Source: TMP-86 sp031394735 (GTDB taxonomy: Bacteria > Pseudomonadota > Gammaproteobacteria > Steroidobacterales > Steroidobacteraceae). From it: a stretch of 64,000 nt of DNA. The stretch is taken from the NCBI GenBank assembly GCA_031394735.1, contig JANMXI010000217.1:19902-83901 (forward strand). The letters are read 5' to 3'. Made by a program: the position numbers and the translations under genes. A model generated the notes under the pieces. It saw only the letters and a program-made list of their open reading frames with translations. It did not search any database and had not been told where the DNA came from. Shown here piece by piece: positions 17,872 to 26,384 of this stretch (within the stretch, counting starts at the first letter, position 1; the number at the start of each line of letters is the position of its first letter).

Positions 17872-19596
17872 TCAGAACGCTGACGCGCTGATTGAAATGG
17901 TGGCGTGCCGCCACGCTTCACGAAACTGCACTTCGACAGCGCTTGCGTCAGCGCTACGCCCCTCCGCCTTGAGAGCTTGCATCAGACCGTAAAGGGACCA
18001 GCCGCTGCCGGGATGACGAACAAGATCCTCGCGGTAGACGCTTTCGGCGTCCTGCGCCTTTCCATCGCGCAGCAGTTCCATCCCGAGCACATGACGCACC
18101 GGGAAGAACCATTCTGCGGGCTCGTCGTACGCCAAAGCATCCTCGAGGCGCACCGCCTCGCGCAGATCCCGAAGCGTGTCTTCACGACGTCCCTCGGCGG
18201 AGCTGATCCTCGCCGCAGCGACGAGACGCGCGACGGCCAGCACATCCCGAAGGACGTTTTGCCCGGCAGGCACATCTGCGGACAAACCGGCGATCATCGA
18301 GTCGAGTTTCGCCAATCGTTCGTGGGCCTCCGCAATCCGGTTCGTGGCGGCAAGCGCAACCGTGGTTGCATACAAATACCCGCCCGTGAGACCCGGCAGC
18401 TCGGGCGACGGAGCCTGCTCCTTGAGCAGAACATCCCAGTGTCCAAAGCGGACCGGCGCCGTATACAACTCCGCGACATACCAATCTGCGCCGGGCATTT
18501 CTTTGAGCAATTTGTCCGACACGCTCGCGCGCGAACGACGCACCGCATCCATGGTCTCGGCATCGCGGCCCTCCGCCGCAGTCGAAAAAGCCAGAAATTG
18601 AAAATTGTGGCTGGCGTACATGGTCGGGTAGTAATCGATCGGATTCGTCTTCGCCAGGTAACTGGCATCGGCGGCAGCGCCTTTGCGGTTCGCTTCCGCA
18701 GCTTCCTCGTAGCGACCGACTCGCTGCATGATGTGCGCCGGCATATGCAGGAGATGTCCCGCCGCCGGCGCAACGGAGCCGACACTGGCCGCGGCGGCAA
18801 GCGCTTTTTCCGGATGAGGAGATGCTTCCATCGCGTGGATGTAATAGTGATTAGCGCCCATGTGATGCGGATCTGCTTTAAGCACGCGCTCCAAGGTGGC
18901 GACAATCTTTGGCGTTCCTTCGGCCGGTGTACCGTCGGGGGCCCAGAGCTTCCAAGCATGAATGTTCATCATCGACTCGGCATACAGCGTCTGCACATCA
19001 AGGTCATCCGGAAAGCGATGTGCCACAGCGCGCATGGCGGCAGCATGTGCGCTAAGGATCGGCCCGGCAGTCTGGGGATCAAGCGGCTTCGCGTTCGGAT
19101 AGCGCTTCGCCAGAGTGGCGATGAGCGCTTGTTCAAACGGCGTTGCGGAACCGGCCAAACTTTGAGCGCGCTGCGTCGCCTCCAGTGCAACCTTGGCTCG
19201 CGGCTCCGCCAGCATGAGCATGTTGTAGTTCGGACCAACCGTCAGTGCGACACCCCATGCGCAGATTGCGCAGGCGGGATCGAGTTCAAGTGCGTGCGCA
19301 AATGATCGTGTCGATTCATCGTGATTGAATGCCCAGAGAAAGCGCATGCCCTGGTCGAAATACCGTTGGGCTTCTGGCGAGCGCGTGCTTATCTTGCGGT
19401 GATAGGTCCCGAGGCCGTCGTAAAGGCGGGCTCCCTTCGACCAACCAGCCAGCGTTGTGGGCACGGATATCCCCATGTCCATTGTGCTCGACTGACCGTG
19501 GGTCTGACTTGCATGGTCTGGCGCGGTTGCACTATGTGTTGCAGCCGTCAACACCGCCAAAGAGCCCGCGACTATGATTTGCTCGAAGCGTCCCAT
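17872..19596 (-). CDS. Secreted TPR protein
   Basis: 574 residues: signal peptide, then a chain of TPR-like helical pairs. A typical piece is RYFDQGMRFLWAFNHDESTRSFAHALELDP with the following CAICAWGVALTVGPNYN. Several histidine-rich stretches (HMGANHYYIHAMEASPHPEKA; GHLLHMPAHIMQRVG) recur in a proteobacterial family of exported TPR proteins of unknown role. ATG at 19596 follows AAGGGGA. It is related to the protein at 37780-39390, which shares LHDFEYERAAGAFRRAE, AYWGEAMTHNH and HALHMTSHIF. The histidine pattern suggests metal or heme contacts, an inference only. Confidence 0.75.
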   Translation of the reverse strand: MGRFEQIIVAGSLAVLTAATHSATAPDHASQTHGQSSTMDMGISVPTTLAGWSKGARLYDGLGTYHRKISTRSPEAQRYFDQGMRFLWAFNHDESTRSFAHALELDPACAICAWGVALTVGPNYNMLMLAEPRAKVALEATQRAQSLAGSATPFEQALIATLAKRYPNAKPLDPQTAGPILSAHAAAMRAVAHRFPDDLDVQTLYAESMMNIHAWKLWAPDGTPAEGTPKIVATLERVLKADPHHMGANHYYIHAMEASPHPEKALAAAASVGSVAPAAGHLLHMPAHIMQRVGRYEEAAEANRKGAAADASYLAKTNPIDYYPTMYASHNFQFLAFSTAAEGRDAETMDAVRRSRASVSDKLLKEMPGADWYVAELYTAPVRFGHWDVLLKEQAPSPELPGLTGGYLYATTVALAATNRIAEAHERLAKLDSMIAGLSADVPAGQNVLRDVLAVARLVAAARISSAEGRREDTLRDLREAVRLEDALAYDEPAEWFFPVRHVLGMELLRDGKAQDAESVYREDLVRHPGSGWSLYGLMQALKAEGRSADASAVEVQFREAWRHATISISASAF

Positions 19597-19708
19597 AAGC
19601 AATCCCCTTTTTGGAGTTGAGCATAGAGTAGCGAGGTGCGGAGCCGGCGTCACGTTAAGCCGAATCCGCGCCGTTTGAAGCCCGACAACACGGCGGCCGT
19701 TGGAATGG

Positions 19709-20416
19709 TTATCTGCTGGCAATCAGCTTCATCATTTCAGGGTAATTGTAAATCGCACATTGTGCTGGAGGGTGCAAGGCGGCGGCAACCATCGCTTGGG
19801 CGATCTCCGTCGTCCGAATAGAACGAAACTTTGCCGGTGTCAGCGGCGTAAAGAACGGCAGAACAGCTGAAAGCAGCCATGGAGTATGTTGAGAGCCGAT
19901 AATCATGGCCGGACGAAAGATGCTCACGACAGCGGGACCCTGAGTCTTAACGGCCGCTTCAGCCTCCCCTTTGACGCGAGAATAGCGAGCCATGCCCGCC
20001 GCACCAGGACCAGTAGTTTTGGCGTTGAGATCGGCACCGATTGCCGACATAAAGGCCAGGTGTTGCACTTTTCCTGATGCCTTAAGGCCTCGGGCAAATG
20101 CAGCATTGAGCTCGACATCAACGGCTCGGTGCTCTTCCAAGGAAAGTTTGGCGGTGCCAGCGCCCACTCCCAAAATACTGAACCCAATCACATCGCCGCC
20201 AGCCTCGCGCAGTGCGTCGACAACCGCTTGGCTCAGGTTATTTGGCTCCATATCTTGCACGAGCCACTCTTCCACCTGCGCGCCCAATTGCAAATTGAGC
20301 GGCCGCCGAGTGATGATGAGAATTCGGCTGAAACCGCCACAGCGCACTACTTCGGCGAGCAGGGCTTGTCCAACTGAGCCTGACGCCCCCAAAATGACGG
20401 CGGTTCTACTTGCCAT
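19709..20416 (-). CDS. NAD(P)-binding SDR-type protein (YwnB/HIM1-like)
   Basis: 235 residues. It starts with the Rossmann motif VILGASGSVGQALLAEVV (GxxGxxG) and continues as an atypical short-chain dehydrogenase: a SAIGAD segment after strand 5 and YSRVKGEAEAAV with the Tyr-x-x-x-Lys pair (YSRVK). FRPAMIIG is typical of the HIM1/CC3-like NAD(P)-binding family. It could be a reductase or an NADPH-sensing protein. ATG at 20416 is preceded by GGAGAAAAAT. Substrate unknown. Confidence 0.8.
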   Translation of the reverse strand: MASRTAVILGASGSVGQALLAEVVRCGGFSRILIITRRPLNLQLGAQVEEWLVQDMEPNNLSQAVVDALREAGGDVIGFSILGVGAGTAKLSLEEHRAVDVELNAAFARGLKASGKVQHLAFMSAIGADLNAKTTGPGAAGMARYSRVKGEAEAAVKTQGPAVVSIFRPAMIIGSQHTPWLLSAVLPFFTPLTPAKFRSIRTTEIAQAMVAAALHPPAQCAIYNYPEMMKLIASR

Positions 20417-20427
20417 ATTTTTCTCCA

Positions 20428-20839
20428 CTAGAAGCACCTATTGAGGAACACCACGGCTCCGTCGGTGATCCCGATGATTTTGTTGGTTGCCTGCCGATAG
20501 AATTTGAAATTGAGTTCAGTCCCGGGCTGCCCATCATTCCAATCGGTAAGATGTTTGAGCTCGCGGCGTCCCATTTGGCCGCTTCGCCAGCGCGGTTCGT
20601 TTGACGGTTACGCTGACGCGCGGCGTTTGGCGCGCTATACCGCGCTTCTTCCGAATGGCGTCGGCGTGAGTGACGACACCGCGAGCGGTGAGTCCTTGAC
20701 CACCCTCGTTCTCGCTCGCGAATATGAAAACCGTGTCGCCTTCAGCAATCTGCTTGCCGCCATACATTGTCTTGTGGGCGGTGAAGGTGAACAACCTTGC
20801 CCGTGGATCGACAACTGCGGCTTTTATCGCGAATGCCAT
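20428..20839 (-). pseudogene. Conserved hypothetical protein broken by a +1 frameshift
   Basis: From ATG 20839 the frame encodes MAFAIKAAVVDPRARLFTFT and runs to VKRTALAKRPNGT before stopping at 20534. The next frame then continues a protein-like sequence: RRELKHLTDWNDGQPGTELN, FKFYRQATNKIIGITDGAVV and a stop at 20428. Removing one A from CCAAATGG (about 20573-20578) joins both parts into one protein of about 136 residues (..AKRPMGRRELKHLTDW..). I know similar uncharacterised proteins as a single frame. Either a real inactivation or a base-calling error in a short run. Confidence 0.65.
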
Positions 20840-20926
20840 GAATGTCCTGGATCGACGTCGGAACCGCAATCTTACAAAAGAACAGAAACGACCGCTAAGC
20901 GGGAGCGCGGTACAAGCGTGACTGCT

Positions 20927-21931
20927 CTACGAAGACCGGTTGAGCGCGCGCACACACTGGGGAATCAAAGTCGGCCCGCGATACACGAGCCCTGTATAGA
21001 GCTGAACCAAGTCAGCGCCGGCGGTGCGTAGACGCACTGCCGCGTCCGGCGTGTCGATTCCTCCGACTCCAATGATCGGAAAGCTGGGACCGAGTTGCGC
21101 GCGCAGCTCGCCGATGACACGCAGAGACAATGCGTGCAAGGGCCGGCCACTGATGCCTCCGGCCTGGGAGGTGAAAGTGGATAAGACGCCCTCTCTGCTT
21201 ACTGTGGTATTCGTCGCGATGACACCATCCACGGGAAGGGTCCTCAGAAGAACGGCGACATCGTGCAAGTCTTCAGCACCCAGGTCAGGCGATATCTTCA
21301 AGACTAGTGGAGGACCGGCTTGCGGCCCGACACCCCCGCGCGTTCTCTCTTCCAACAAAGCCGCGAGCAAGGGTTCAAGGCGCTCTCTGGCATGCAAGTC
21401 GCGCAGTCCGGCTGTATTGGGTGAGGAGATATTGATCGCAACATAGTCGGCGACGCCGCGAACTGCGCGCAGGCAGGCGACATAGTCATCGATGGCATGC
21501 GAAGCAGGCGTATTGGCATTCTTGCCGATGTTGACTCCGACAATGCCGCGGAAGCGATTGTGACGCAGACGTGCCGCAACCTTTACAACTCCCTCATTGG
21601 GGAATCCAAGACGATTGAGCAACGCACCTTCCGCGGGTAGACGAAAGAGACGCGGACGAGACTGCCCAGTCTGCGGGCGTGGCGTTACTGTGCCGATTTC
21701 GATGAAACCGAAACCCAGGGATCCAAGGCCATCGATCGCGACCGCGTTCTTGTCAAACCCAGCGGCCAGGCCTACACGATTTGGAAAACGCAGACCCATG
21801 CAAAGGAAGGGTGTCGTCGCGGGCAGCCGAAGGGAGCGGCGTCCTGCTAGCCGCAGAGCTTCCAATGCAAGTCTGTGGGCACGCTCAGGATCGAGAGCAA
21901 ACAAGGCTGGCCGAATGGCGGAGTACCACAT
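20927..21931 (-). CDS. pyrD: Quinone-dependent dihydroorotate dehydrogenase (class 2)
   Basis: 334 residues, full length. It oxidises dihydroorotate to orotate in pyrimidine synthesis, passing electrons through FMN to the membrane quinone. Seen: the N-terminal amphipathic quinone-site helices (YSAIRPALFALDPERAHRLALEAL), FMN-site AGFDKNAVAIDGL, EIGTVTPRPQTGQSRPRLFR, active-site NISSPNTAGLR containing the catalytic serine that marks class 2, KISPDLG, ATNTTVSREG, GGISGRPL and VGGID. It seems to be transcribed alone. Confidence 0.96.
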   Translation of the reverse strand: MWYSAIRPALFALDPERAHRLALEALRLAGRRSLRLPATTPFLCMGLRFPNRVGLAAGFDKNAVAIDGLGSLGFGFIEIGTVTPRPQTGQSRPRLFRLPAEGALLNRLGFPNEGVVKVAARLRHNRFRGIVGVNIGKNANTPASHAIDDYVACLRAVRGVADYVAINISSPNTAGLRDLHARERLEPLLAALLEERTRGGVGPQAGPPLVLKISPDLGAEDLHDVAVLLRTLPVDGVIATNTTVSREGVLSTFTSQAGGISGRPLHALSLRVIGELRAQLGPSFPIIGVGGIDTPDAAVRLRTAGADLVQLYTGLVYRGPTLIPQCVRALNRSS

Positions 21932-22108
21932 CTATCGTGATTTTCGCACGAATTCCGCGATGCCCAGCGACCCGTCCACCTCACGGGATTGGCAGAGACC
22001 GAACCGGTTAAGCCGTTTAGTGGAACTACGCTATTGACCCTAAGCCCCCGGACGCGAGTGTCTGCTTCCAAGCAATCAAGAGCCGCATCGACTATAGGTC
22101 AGCGATCG

Positions 22109-22423
22109 TCAGCGATTGCCTGGCAGTTTCGCGTCAAACTTAAGACTGCAATGCGGGCACGGACCATCGAAGGGCAGGAACACTTCATTCCAATCGCGTA
22201 AGTTTGGAATACCCAGCGGCTGGCTACATCTCGGGCATCGAATCCGGACTATCCAAAGCATGCTGAGGAGAAAGCCAGCGATCAGGCAGTACAGGACCAC
22301 AAACTTCCATAGCACCATATGATCGCGTGAGATCCCTGCCCAAAGCCCGGTGAGGCCCAAGAAAATCCAGAAAGGCCACATCAGGACATTAATCTTCCGT
22401 CGATACCACTCTCTCACCGTCAT
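22109..22423 (-). CDS. Small membrane protein with zinc-ribbon-like cysteines
   Basis: 104 residues: two hydrophobic helices (about 14-30 and 40-60), then a short cytosolic domain with CPRCSQPLG and CPHCSLKFD, two CPxC knuckles that would bind one zinc in a ribbon. Similar small two-helix ribbon proteins are common and uncharacterised. Its start ATG at 22423 has only a weak upstream AGGA. It does not resemble its neighbours pyrD or the small gene at 22827. Confidence 0.6.
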   Translation of the reverse strand: MTVREWYRRKINVLMWPFWIFLGLTGLWAGISRDHMVLWKFVVLYCLIAGFLLSMLWIVRIRCPRCSQPLGIPNLRDWNEVFLPFDGPCPHCSLKFDAKLPGNR

Positions 22424-22826
22424 GGGTCAATCTTCGTTAAGTTCCTGCGTCCTATCTTGGCCCCGAATCACATCAGTCTACCGCGCGCCGCGAATGTCAG
22501 CTATGTGGCAGCCTACTTCGTACGGCGACCGACCGCATAGAGAATTGCGCTATTCCGCGAGATCGCCGCGGCAAGTCCCTCATGCCGCGTGCCGCGAACT
22601 ATTGTGCTCCACATACAATCCTTTTTTGGAGTGTCGAACGCGATGGCAGCTTACGAGAACACTATTGGGGTTGTCCATTGTCCAAAGCTGGTCGATACCG
22701 GCCCAACGGCGTTCCTATCAAACCATTTCAGTTTAAATCGCCGCTTTTCCAGAAGTAAAATTCACGGCCTGGGGCGTAGTCGATCCTGTTCCTCGCGCAT
22801 TGCTTTCTCGATCAGATCAAGTTCTC
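22424..22826. other. Intergenic stretch, possibly a decayed gene tail
   Basis: 403 bp. On the minus strand, just past the stop of the small membrane ORF, two other frames carry protein-like pieces (PLRELDLIEKAMREEQDR near 22770-22840 and RIDYAPGREFYFWKSGDLN ending at a TGA at 22728). They may be the frameshifted tail of that gene. The rest shows nothing I can name. Confidence 0.35.
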
Positions 22827-23069
22827 TCAATGGTCGGGAAACCTAGCCAATCTAGCTGTTTGTTCCACATCCAAAGGTTCCGAGGGTGCCTTGCGATCAA
22901 AATGGAATCCCAGACCCGCAACGACCACCCCTACAACCAAGAGTGCCGCTGCGCACGCGTATTCGGCAAAACTGCGTGCAAAAGAGCACAGCCAAGAGAT
23001 CGCCGCGAGCAGCGCAACTGCACCGAGAAATAAAAATACTCTGGCAAGGAATCGCATGTTCTTGCCCAT
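22827..23069 (-). CDS. Small two-helix membrane protein, possibly 3'-frameshifted
   Basis: 80 residues with two hydrophobic helices (FLARVFLFLGAVALLAAISWL and EYACAAALLVVGVVVAGLGF) and a short polar tail. Start could be either of two ATGs (23069 or 23057). I recognise no family. The tail ends abruptly at FPDH, while protein-like sequence continues in the next frames down to 22728, so the gene may once have been some 110 residues long. Confidence 0.45.
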   Translation of the reverse strand: MGKNMRFLARVFLFLGAVALLAAISWLCSFARSFAEYACAAALLVVGVVVAGLGFHFDRKAPSEPLDVEQTARLARFPDH

Positions 23070-23259
23070 GTTTCTGCAATAGACCAGAACGACTCAAACA
23101 TCGACTGGCTGCCCAGCGATTCGCCTTCGGCGCGTTTCCGAGAGTATCCTAAATGCGAAGTATCGAAAAAAGTCCAACGAATAGCTGAATTCCATCGCCT
23201 TGATATGGAGCATCGATAAGGACATGACTGCTGAGATTCTTCACTATTGGGGGGATTGG

Positions 23260-23775
23260 ATGAGAGTCTTGGCAATGCTCTTGGCGGGAGTGGTATCGGC
23301 ACCTGCATTGGGTCAAGGAATATTGGTTCTGCCGCCAGCCGTTGAGGATGTTGCTAAAGCCCACCATTGCGACCCCATCGCCAGCTTCGTGACGGATGAG
23401 AGATCCGATGAGGCCGCGCCGTTCGATTATCGCTACGAGTCGCTTGACCCACCAAAAGTCATGCTTGCGGCCTGGTGCACCAAAGCGGACAACAAAGCAA
23501 AGGGGACTTATACGCTTTTGGTCTGGGCCACACGACCGGACCATCCACTACGAACCTGTCCTGCGGAAATTGACAATGTAACAGTGATCGGTCACCCGGA
23601 AATGGAGGTGACCTCCATGGTCCCGCATGACTTCGTTTTCATCGATACCGGTCAGCGGCCCCCAATTCGAGAATCACGCACGATGTTCGGCGTACGCAAT
23701 CATCTCCGGTCCGAGAGGGATTTCTTCGCCTGCATTGCGGGAAGATGGGCGCGGTATGCGCCAGAGAAGCGGTAA
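23260..23775 (+). CDS. Secreted hypothetical protein
   Basis: 171 residues with a clear signal peptide (RVLAMLLAGVVSAPALG, cleavage near residue 19). The mature part is a small mixed fold with cysteines in HHCDPI, AAWCTKA, LRTCPAE and FFACIAG, four in all and probably two disulfides in the periplasm. No family is recognised. The ATG at 23260 has GGGGGG 5 nt upstream and gives a normal signal peptide; longer frames from 23200 do not. It is oriented away from the small membrane gene. Confidence 0.6.
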   Translation: MRVLAMLLAGVVSAPALGQGILVLPPAVEDVAKAHHCDPIASFVTDERSDEAAPFDYRYESLDPPKVMLAAWCTKADNKAKGTYTLLVWATRPDHPLRTCPAEIDNVTVIGHPEMEVTSMVPHDFVFIDTGQRPPIRESRTMFGVRNHLRSERDFFACIAGRWARYAPEKR

Positions 23776-23880
23776 GGGTAATTGCTGACCAGAAGCGGCC
23801 GGTCTAGTCCGCAATTCTGCGTAACCCAGTTCTCAGGAGCGCAGATCGCATGATGGCGATTCTTGCGCTACGCTTGACGC

Positions 23881-25950
23881 ATGAAAATCCATGTACGCAT
23901 CTCCCTGTCCGTCCTACTGGCGTTTCTTTGCTTCGCCTCCAGCTCCTCCATCGCCGCAGAAGTCCGTCATCCCTTAACCGTAGACGACCTCCTTAGCGTG
24001 CCCAGAGTATCGGATGCGCAACTCGCGCCTGACGGCCGCTCGGTTGCCTATTCGGTCGCGACGCCAAACGTCGGCACGAATGAAACCGAGAGCAATCTCT
24101 GGATCGTGGACGCGAAGCGCGGCGTTTCAACGCAGCTCACGTATTCCGGAAAGGATCGTGCAGCTCGTTGGTCTCCGGATGGGAGGCGCATCGCGTTCTT
24201 GTCGCGACGCGATGGCAAATGGCAGGTGTATGCACTCTCCCTCGACGGCGGGGAGGCGCTCGCGATCACCCACATGCCAGTGGATGTGGAAACACTCCGA
24301 TGGGCGCCCGATGGCGCCACCCTCATCGTCAGCGCCATCGTCGATCCGGATTGCCGAAATGATGACTGTCTCAAGACAAGTGCCGAGCGACGTGCTGCCG
24401 GCAAAGCTGCGCGAATTTACGACCACTGGCCGGTTCATAGCGCGATTCAGTGGACGGATGGCTTCCGCAGCCATCTGTTCGCGATCGCGACAGACGGATC
24501 GGGTGCGCCAAGGGATCTGACCCCTGGGCATGATTTCGACATTCCTCCGCGCCTCTCAATTGACAATTCGGTGGATGCCGCCGACATCGCTGTTTCGCCG
24601 GATTCAAAGGAGGTCTGCTTTTCGGCGCAATCGGGGCGCGAGCCCAACGGACAGAGCTTCCTACAGCTGTTCGTGGTTTCTCTCGACGGCGGCCCCCCGC
24701 GGCAGATCACGAGCGGGCCGAGTAACAACCGTACGCCGGCATACTCGCCTGACGGGACCTCCATCGCCTACCGTTCTCAGCTCAACGGCAGCAACTTTGT
24801 CGGCTCGCACTGGCGGCTGATGATTCATTCCATCGCGTCCGGCGCCAACGCCGATCAAACGTTAGGATTTGATCGTAGCGTCGCTGGCTTCGTCTGGACG
24901 TCTCGAGGCACAGCGTTTTACTTCATCGCAGAGAACGAAACGCAATCACCGCTGTACGCGTTATCCACTGCCAAAGGAGCGATGCCCAAGCTGCTCGTGA
25001 ATGGATTCGTTGGGGAACTGTCCGCGTCAGTTTCCGGCCGTGCGCTGGCATTCGCGCGATCCGGCCTTTCCGCACCGGCGGAAATCTTTTTCCTGTCGGA
25101 TGAGAAATCCAAACCAATACAGCTCACGCACCACGCCGACTCGCGCCTGAGCAGCGTCGCGCTGTCAACAGTCGAGCCCTTCTGGTTCAAGAGCCGCGAC
25201 ACGACTTCGGTACAGGCAATGTATCTACCCCCCTCGGGCTTGAACTCAACGCGCAAATATCCATTGCTCGTGCTGCTGCACGGCGGACCGGAGACGATGT
25301 GGGGTGACTCCTGGGGATACCGCTGGAATCCGCAGATGTTTACAGCCGTAGGGTTCGGCGTTCTCATGATCAATCGCCGCGGTTCAACAGGATACGGACA
25401 AAAATTCACTAATGAGGTGGTGCAACAGTGGGGCGGAGTACCTTACGAAGACATCATGACCGGCATCGATGCGACACTGCAGCGATACGGTTACCTCGAT
25501 GGCGACCGCGTCGTCGCTGCCGGCGCATCGTACGGAGGCTACATGGCCAACTGGCTGGCGACGCATACCGGACGATTCAAGACGATAGTAAGTCACTCGG
25601 GTGTTTTTAATCTCACCTCCATGTACGCCACGGACATTCACGCGTTCCTGGAGTTTGAACAAGGCGGCACGCCGTGGGGAACTTCGGCAGGCTACGCAAA
25701 GTGGTCGCCATCCGCTTATGCCTCAGCGCTCGGGAAGTTCAATACGCCGATGCTGATTACCACCGGCGACAAGGACTTTCGAGTGCCCTACTTTCAGTCG
25801 CTCGAGTTGTACGCAGCCTTGCAACGGCAGGCAGTGGAATCGAAGTTGGTGGTATTCCCAGATGAGGGGCACTGGATTCTGAAGGCACAGAACTCAAAAC
25901 TTTGGTACACCACGGTGATTGACTGGCTGACCCAGCATTCCGGCCGATGA
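23881..25950 (+). CDS. Secreted S9 prolyl oligopeptidase-family peptidase
   Basis: 689 residues: signal peptide (residues 1-22), a beta-propeller made of WD40/PD40-like repeats (seen as RAARWSPDGRRIAFLSRRDG, NRTPAYSPDGTSIAYRS), and an alpha/beta-hydrolase domain from about 430. The triad is visible as GASYGGY (Ser), TTGDKDFRVP (Asp) and DEGHWI (His). It should act in the periplasm as an acylaminoacyl-peptidase/dipeptidyl-peptidase-like enzyme. Its stop region overlaps the upstream-most possible start of the next gene (ATGA), so the two are probably cotranscribed. Confidence 0.92.
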   Translation: MKIHVRISLSVLLAFLCFASSSSIAAEVRHPLTVDDLLSVPRVSDAQLAPDGRSVAYSVATPNVGTNETESNLWIVDAKRGVSTQLTYSGKDRAARWSPDGRRIAFLSRRDGKWQVYALSLDGGEALAITHMPVDVETLRWAPDGATLIVSAIVDPDCRNDDCLKTSAERRAAGKAARIYDHWPVHSAIQWTDGFRSHLFAIATDGSGAPRDLTPGHDFDIPPRLSIDNSVDAADIAVSPDSKEVCFSAQSGREPNGQSFLQLFVVSLDGGPPRQITSGPSNNRTPAYSPDGTSIAYRSQLNGSNFVGSHWRLMIHSIASGANADQTLGFDRSVAGFVWTSRGTAFYFIAENETQSPLYALSTAKGAMPKLLVNGFVGELSASVSGRALAFARSGLSAPAEIFFLSDEKSKPIQLTHHADSRLSSVALSTVEPFWFKSRDTTSVQAMYLPPSGLNSTRKYPLLVLLHGGPETMWGDSWGYRWNPQMFTAVGFGVLMINRRGSTGYGQKFTNEVVQQWGGVPYEDIMTGIDATLQRYGYLDGDRVVAAGASYGGYMANWLATHTGRFKTIVSHSGVFNLTSMYATDIHAFLEFEQGGTPWGTSAGYAKWSPSAYASALGKFNTPMLITTGDKDFRVPYFQSLELYAALQRQAVESKLVVFPDEGHWILKAQNSKLWYTTVIDWLTQHSGR

Positions 25951-25976
25951 TAAAACGAATTACCAGCGGAGGCGAT

Positions 25977-26384
25977 ATGGACCCTTTAACTTTCAGTCGG
26001 CTGACAGCGACGGCCGCGGTGTTTGCGATGTTCGCCGTCTGCGGTGGCTGCCAAAAAAAGCCCCTTCCGGTGGCTGTGCCGGATGTTGCGGCGGTGCAGT
26101 TGGAGGCGCAACAGGAAGTCGCGAAGGCGAAGCTCGAGGCGAAGAATGGCGTCAAGAGCGCGGTCAAAATCATGGGCGCGGACTCGAAGGACGTTGCCCG
26201 CGCCAAGATTACCGGCGTCTTTGACATCGCGATGACCCGGGCGGAAGGAAACCAAAAGGTTGCGAATGAAAAATGCATGACACTTGAGCAATCAGCGCAG
26301 CAAGCCTGTAAGGACAAAGCGGATTCGGACTACCAAACGGCTGTGTCGCAAGCCAAGGCCGTTCGAGACTCGCAGCTACGATAG
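25977..26384 (+). CDS. Small lipoprotein, helical
   Basis: 135 residues. Signal peptide with lipobox AVCGGC (lipidated Cys near residue 22), then Lys/Ala/Glu-rich helical sequence (VQLEAQQEVAKAKLEAKNGV) that may form a coiled coil, and a C-terminal pair of cysteines (CMTLEQSAQQACKDKAD). No family known. ATG at 25977 has GGAGG at ideal spacing; an ATG at 25947 overlapping the peptidase stop is open but lies before the signal peptide. The 3' end overlaps the convergent permease gene by 9 bp. Confidence 0.6.
   Translation: MDPLTFSRLTATAAVFAMFAVCGGCQKKPLPVAVPDVAAVQLEAQQEVAKAKLEAKNGVKSAVKIMGADSKDVARAKITGVFDIAMTRAEGNQKVANEKCMTLEQSAQQACKDKADSDYQTAVSQAKAVRDSQLR

Noticed and set aside
17905..19305. 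466-residue open frame on the plus strand
   Set aside because: Antisense to the TPR gene with an Arg/Cys-rich, low-plausibility translation.
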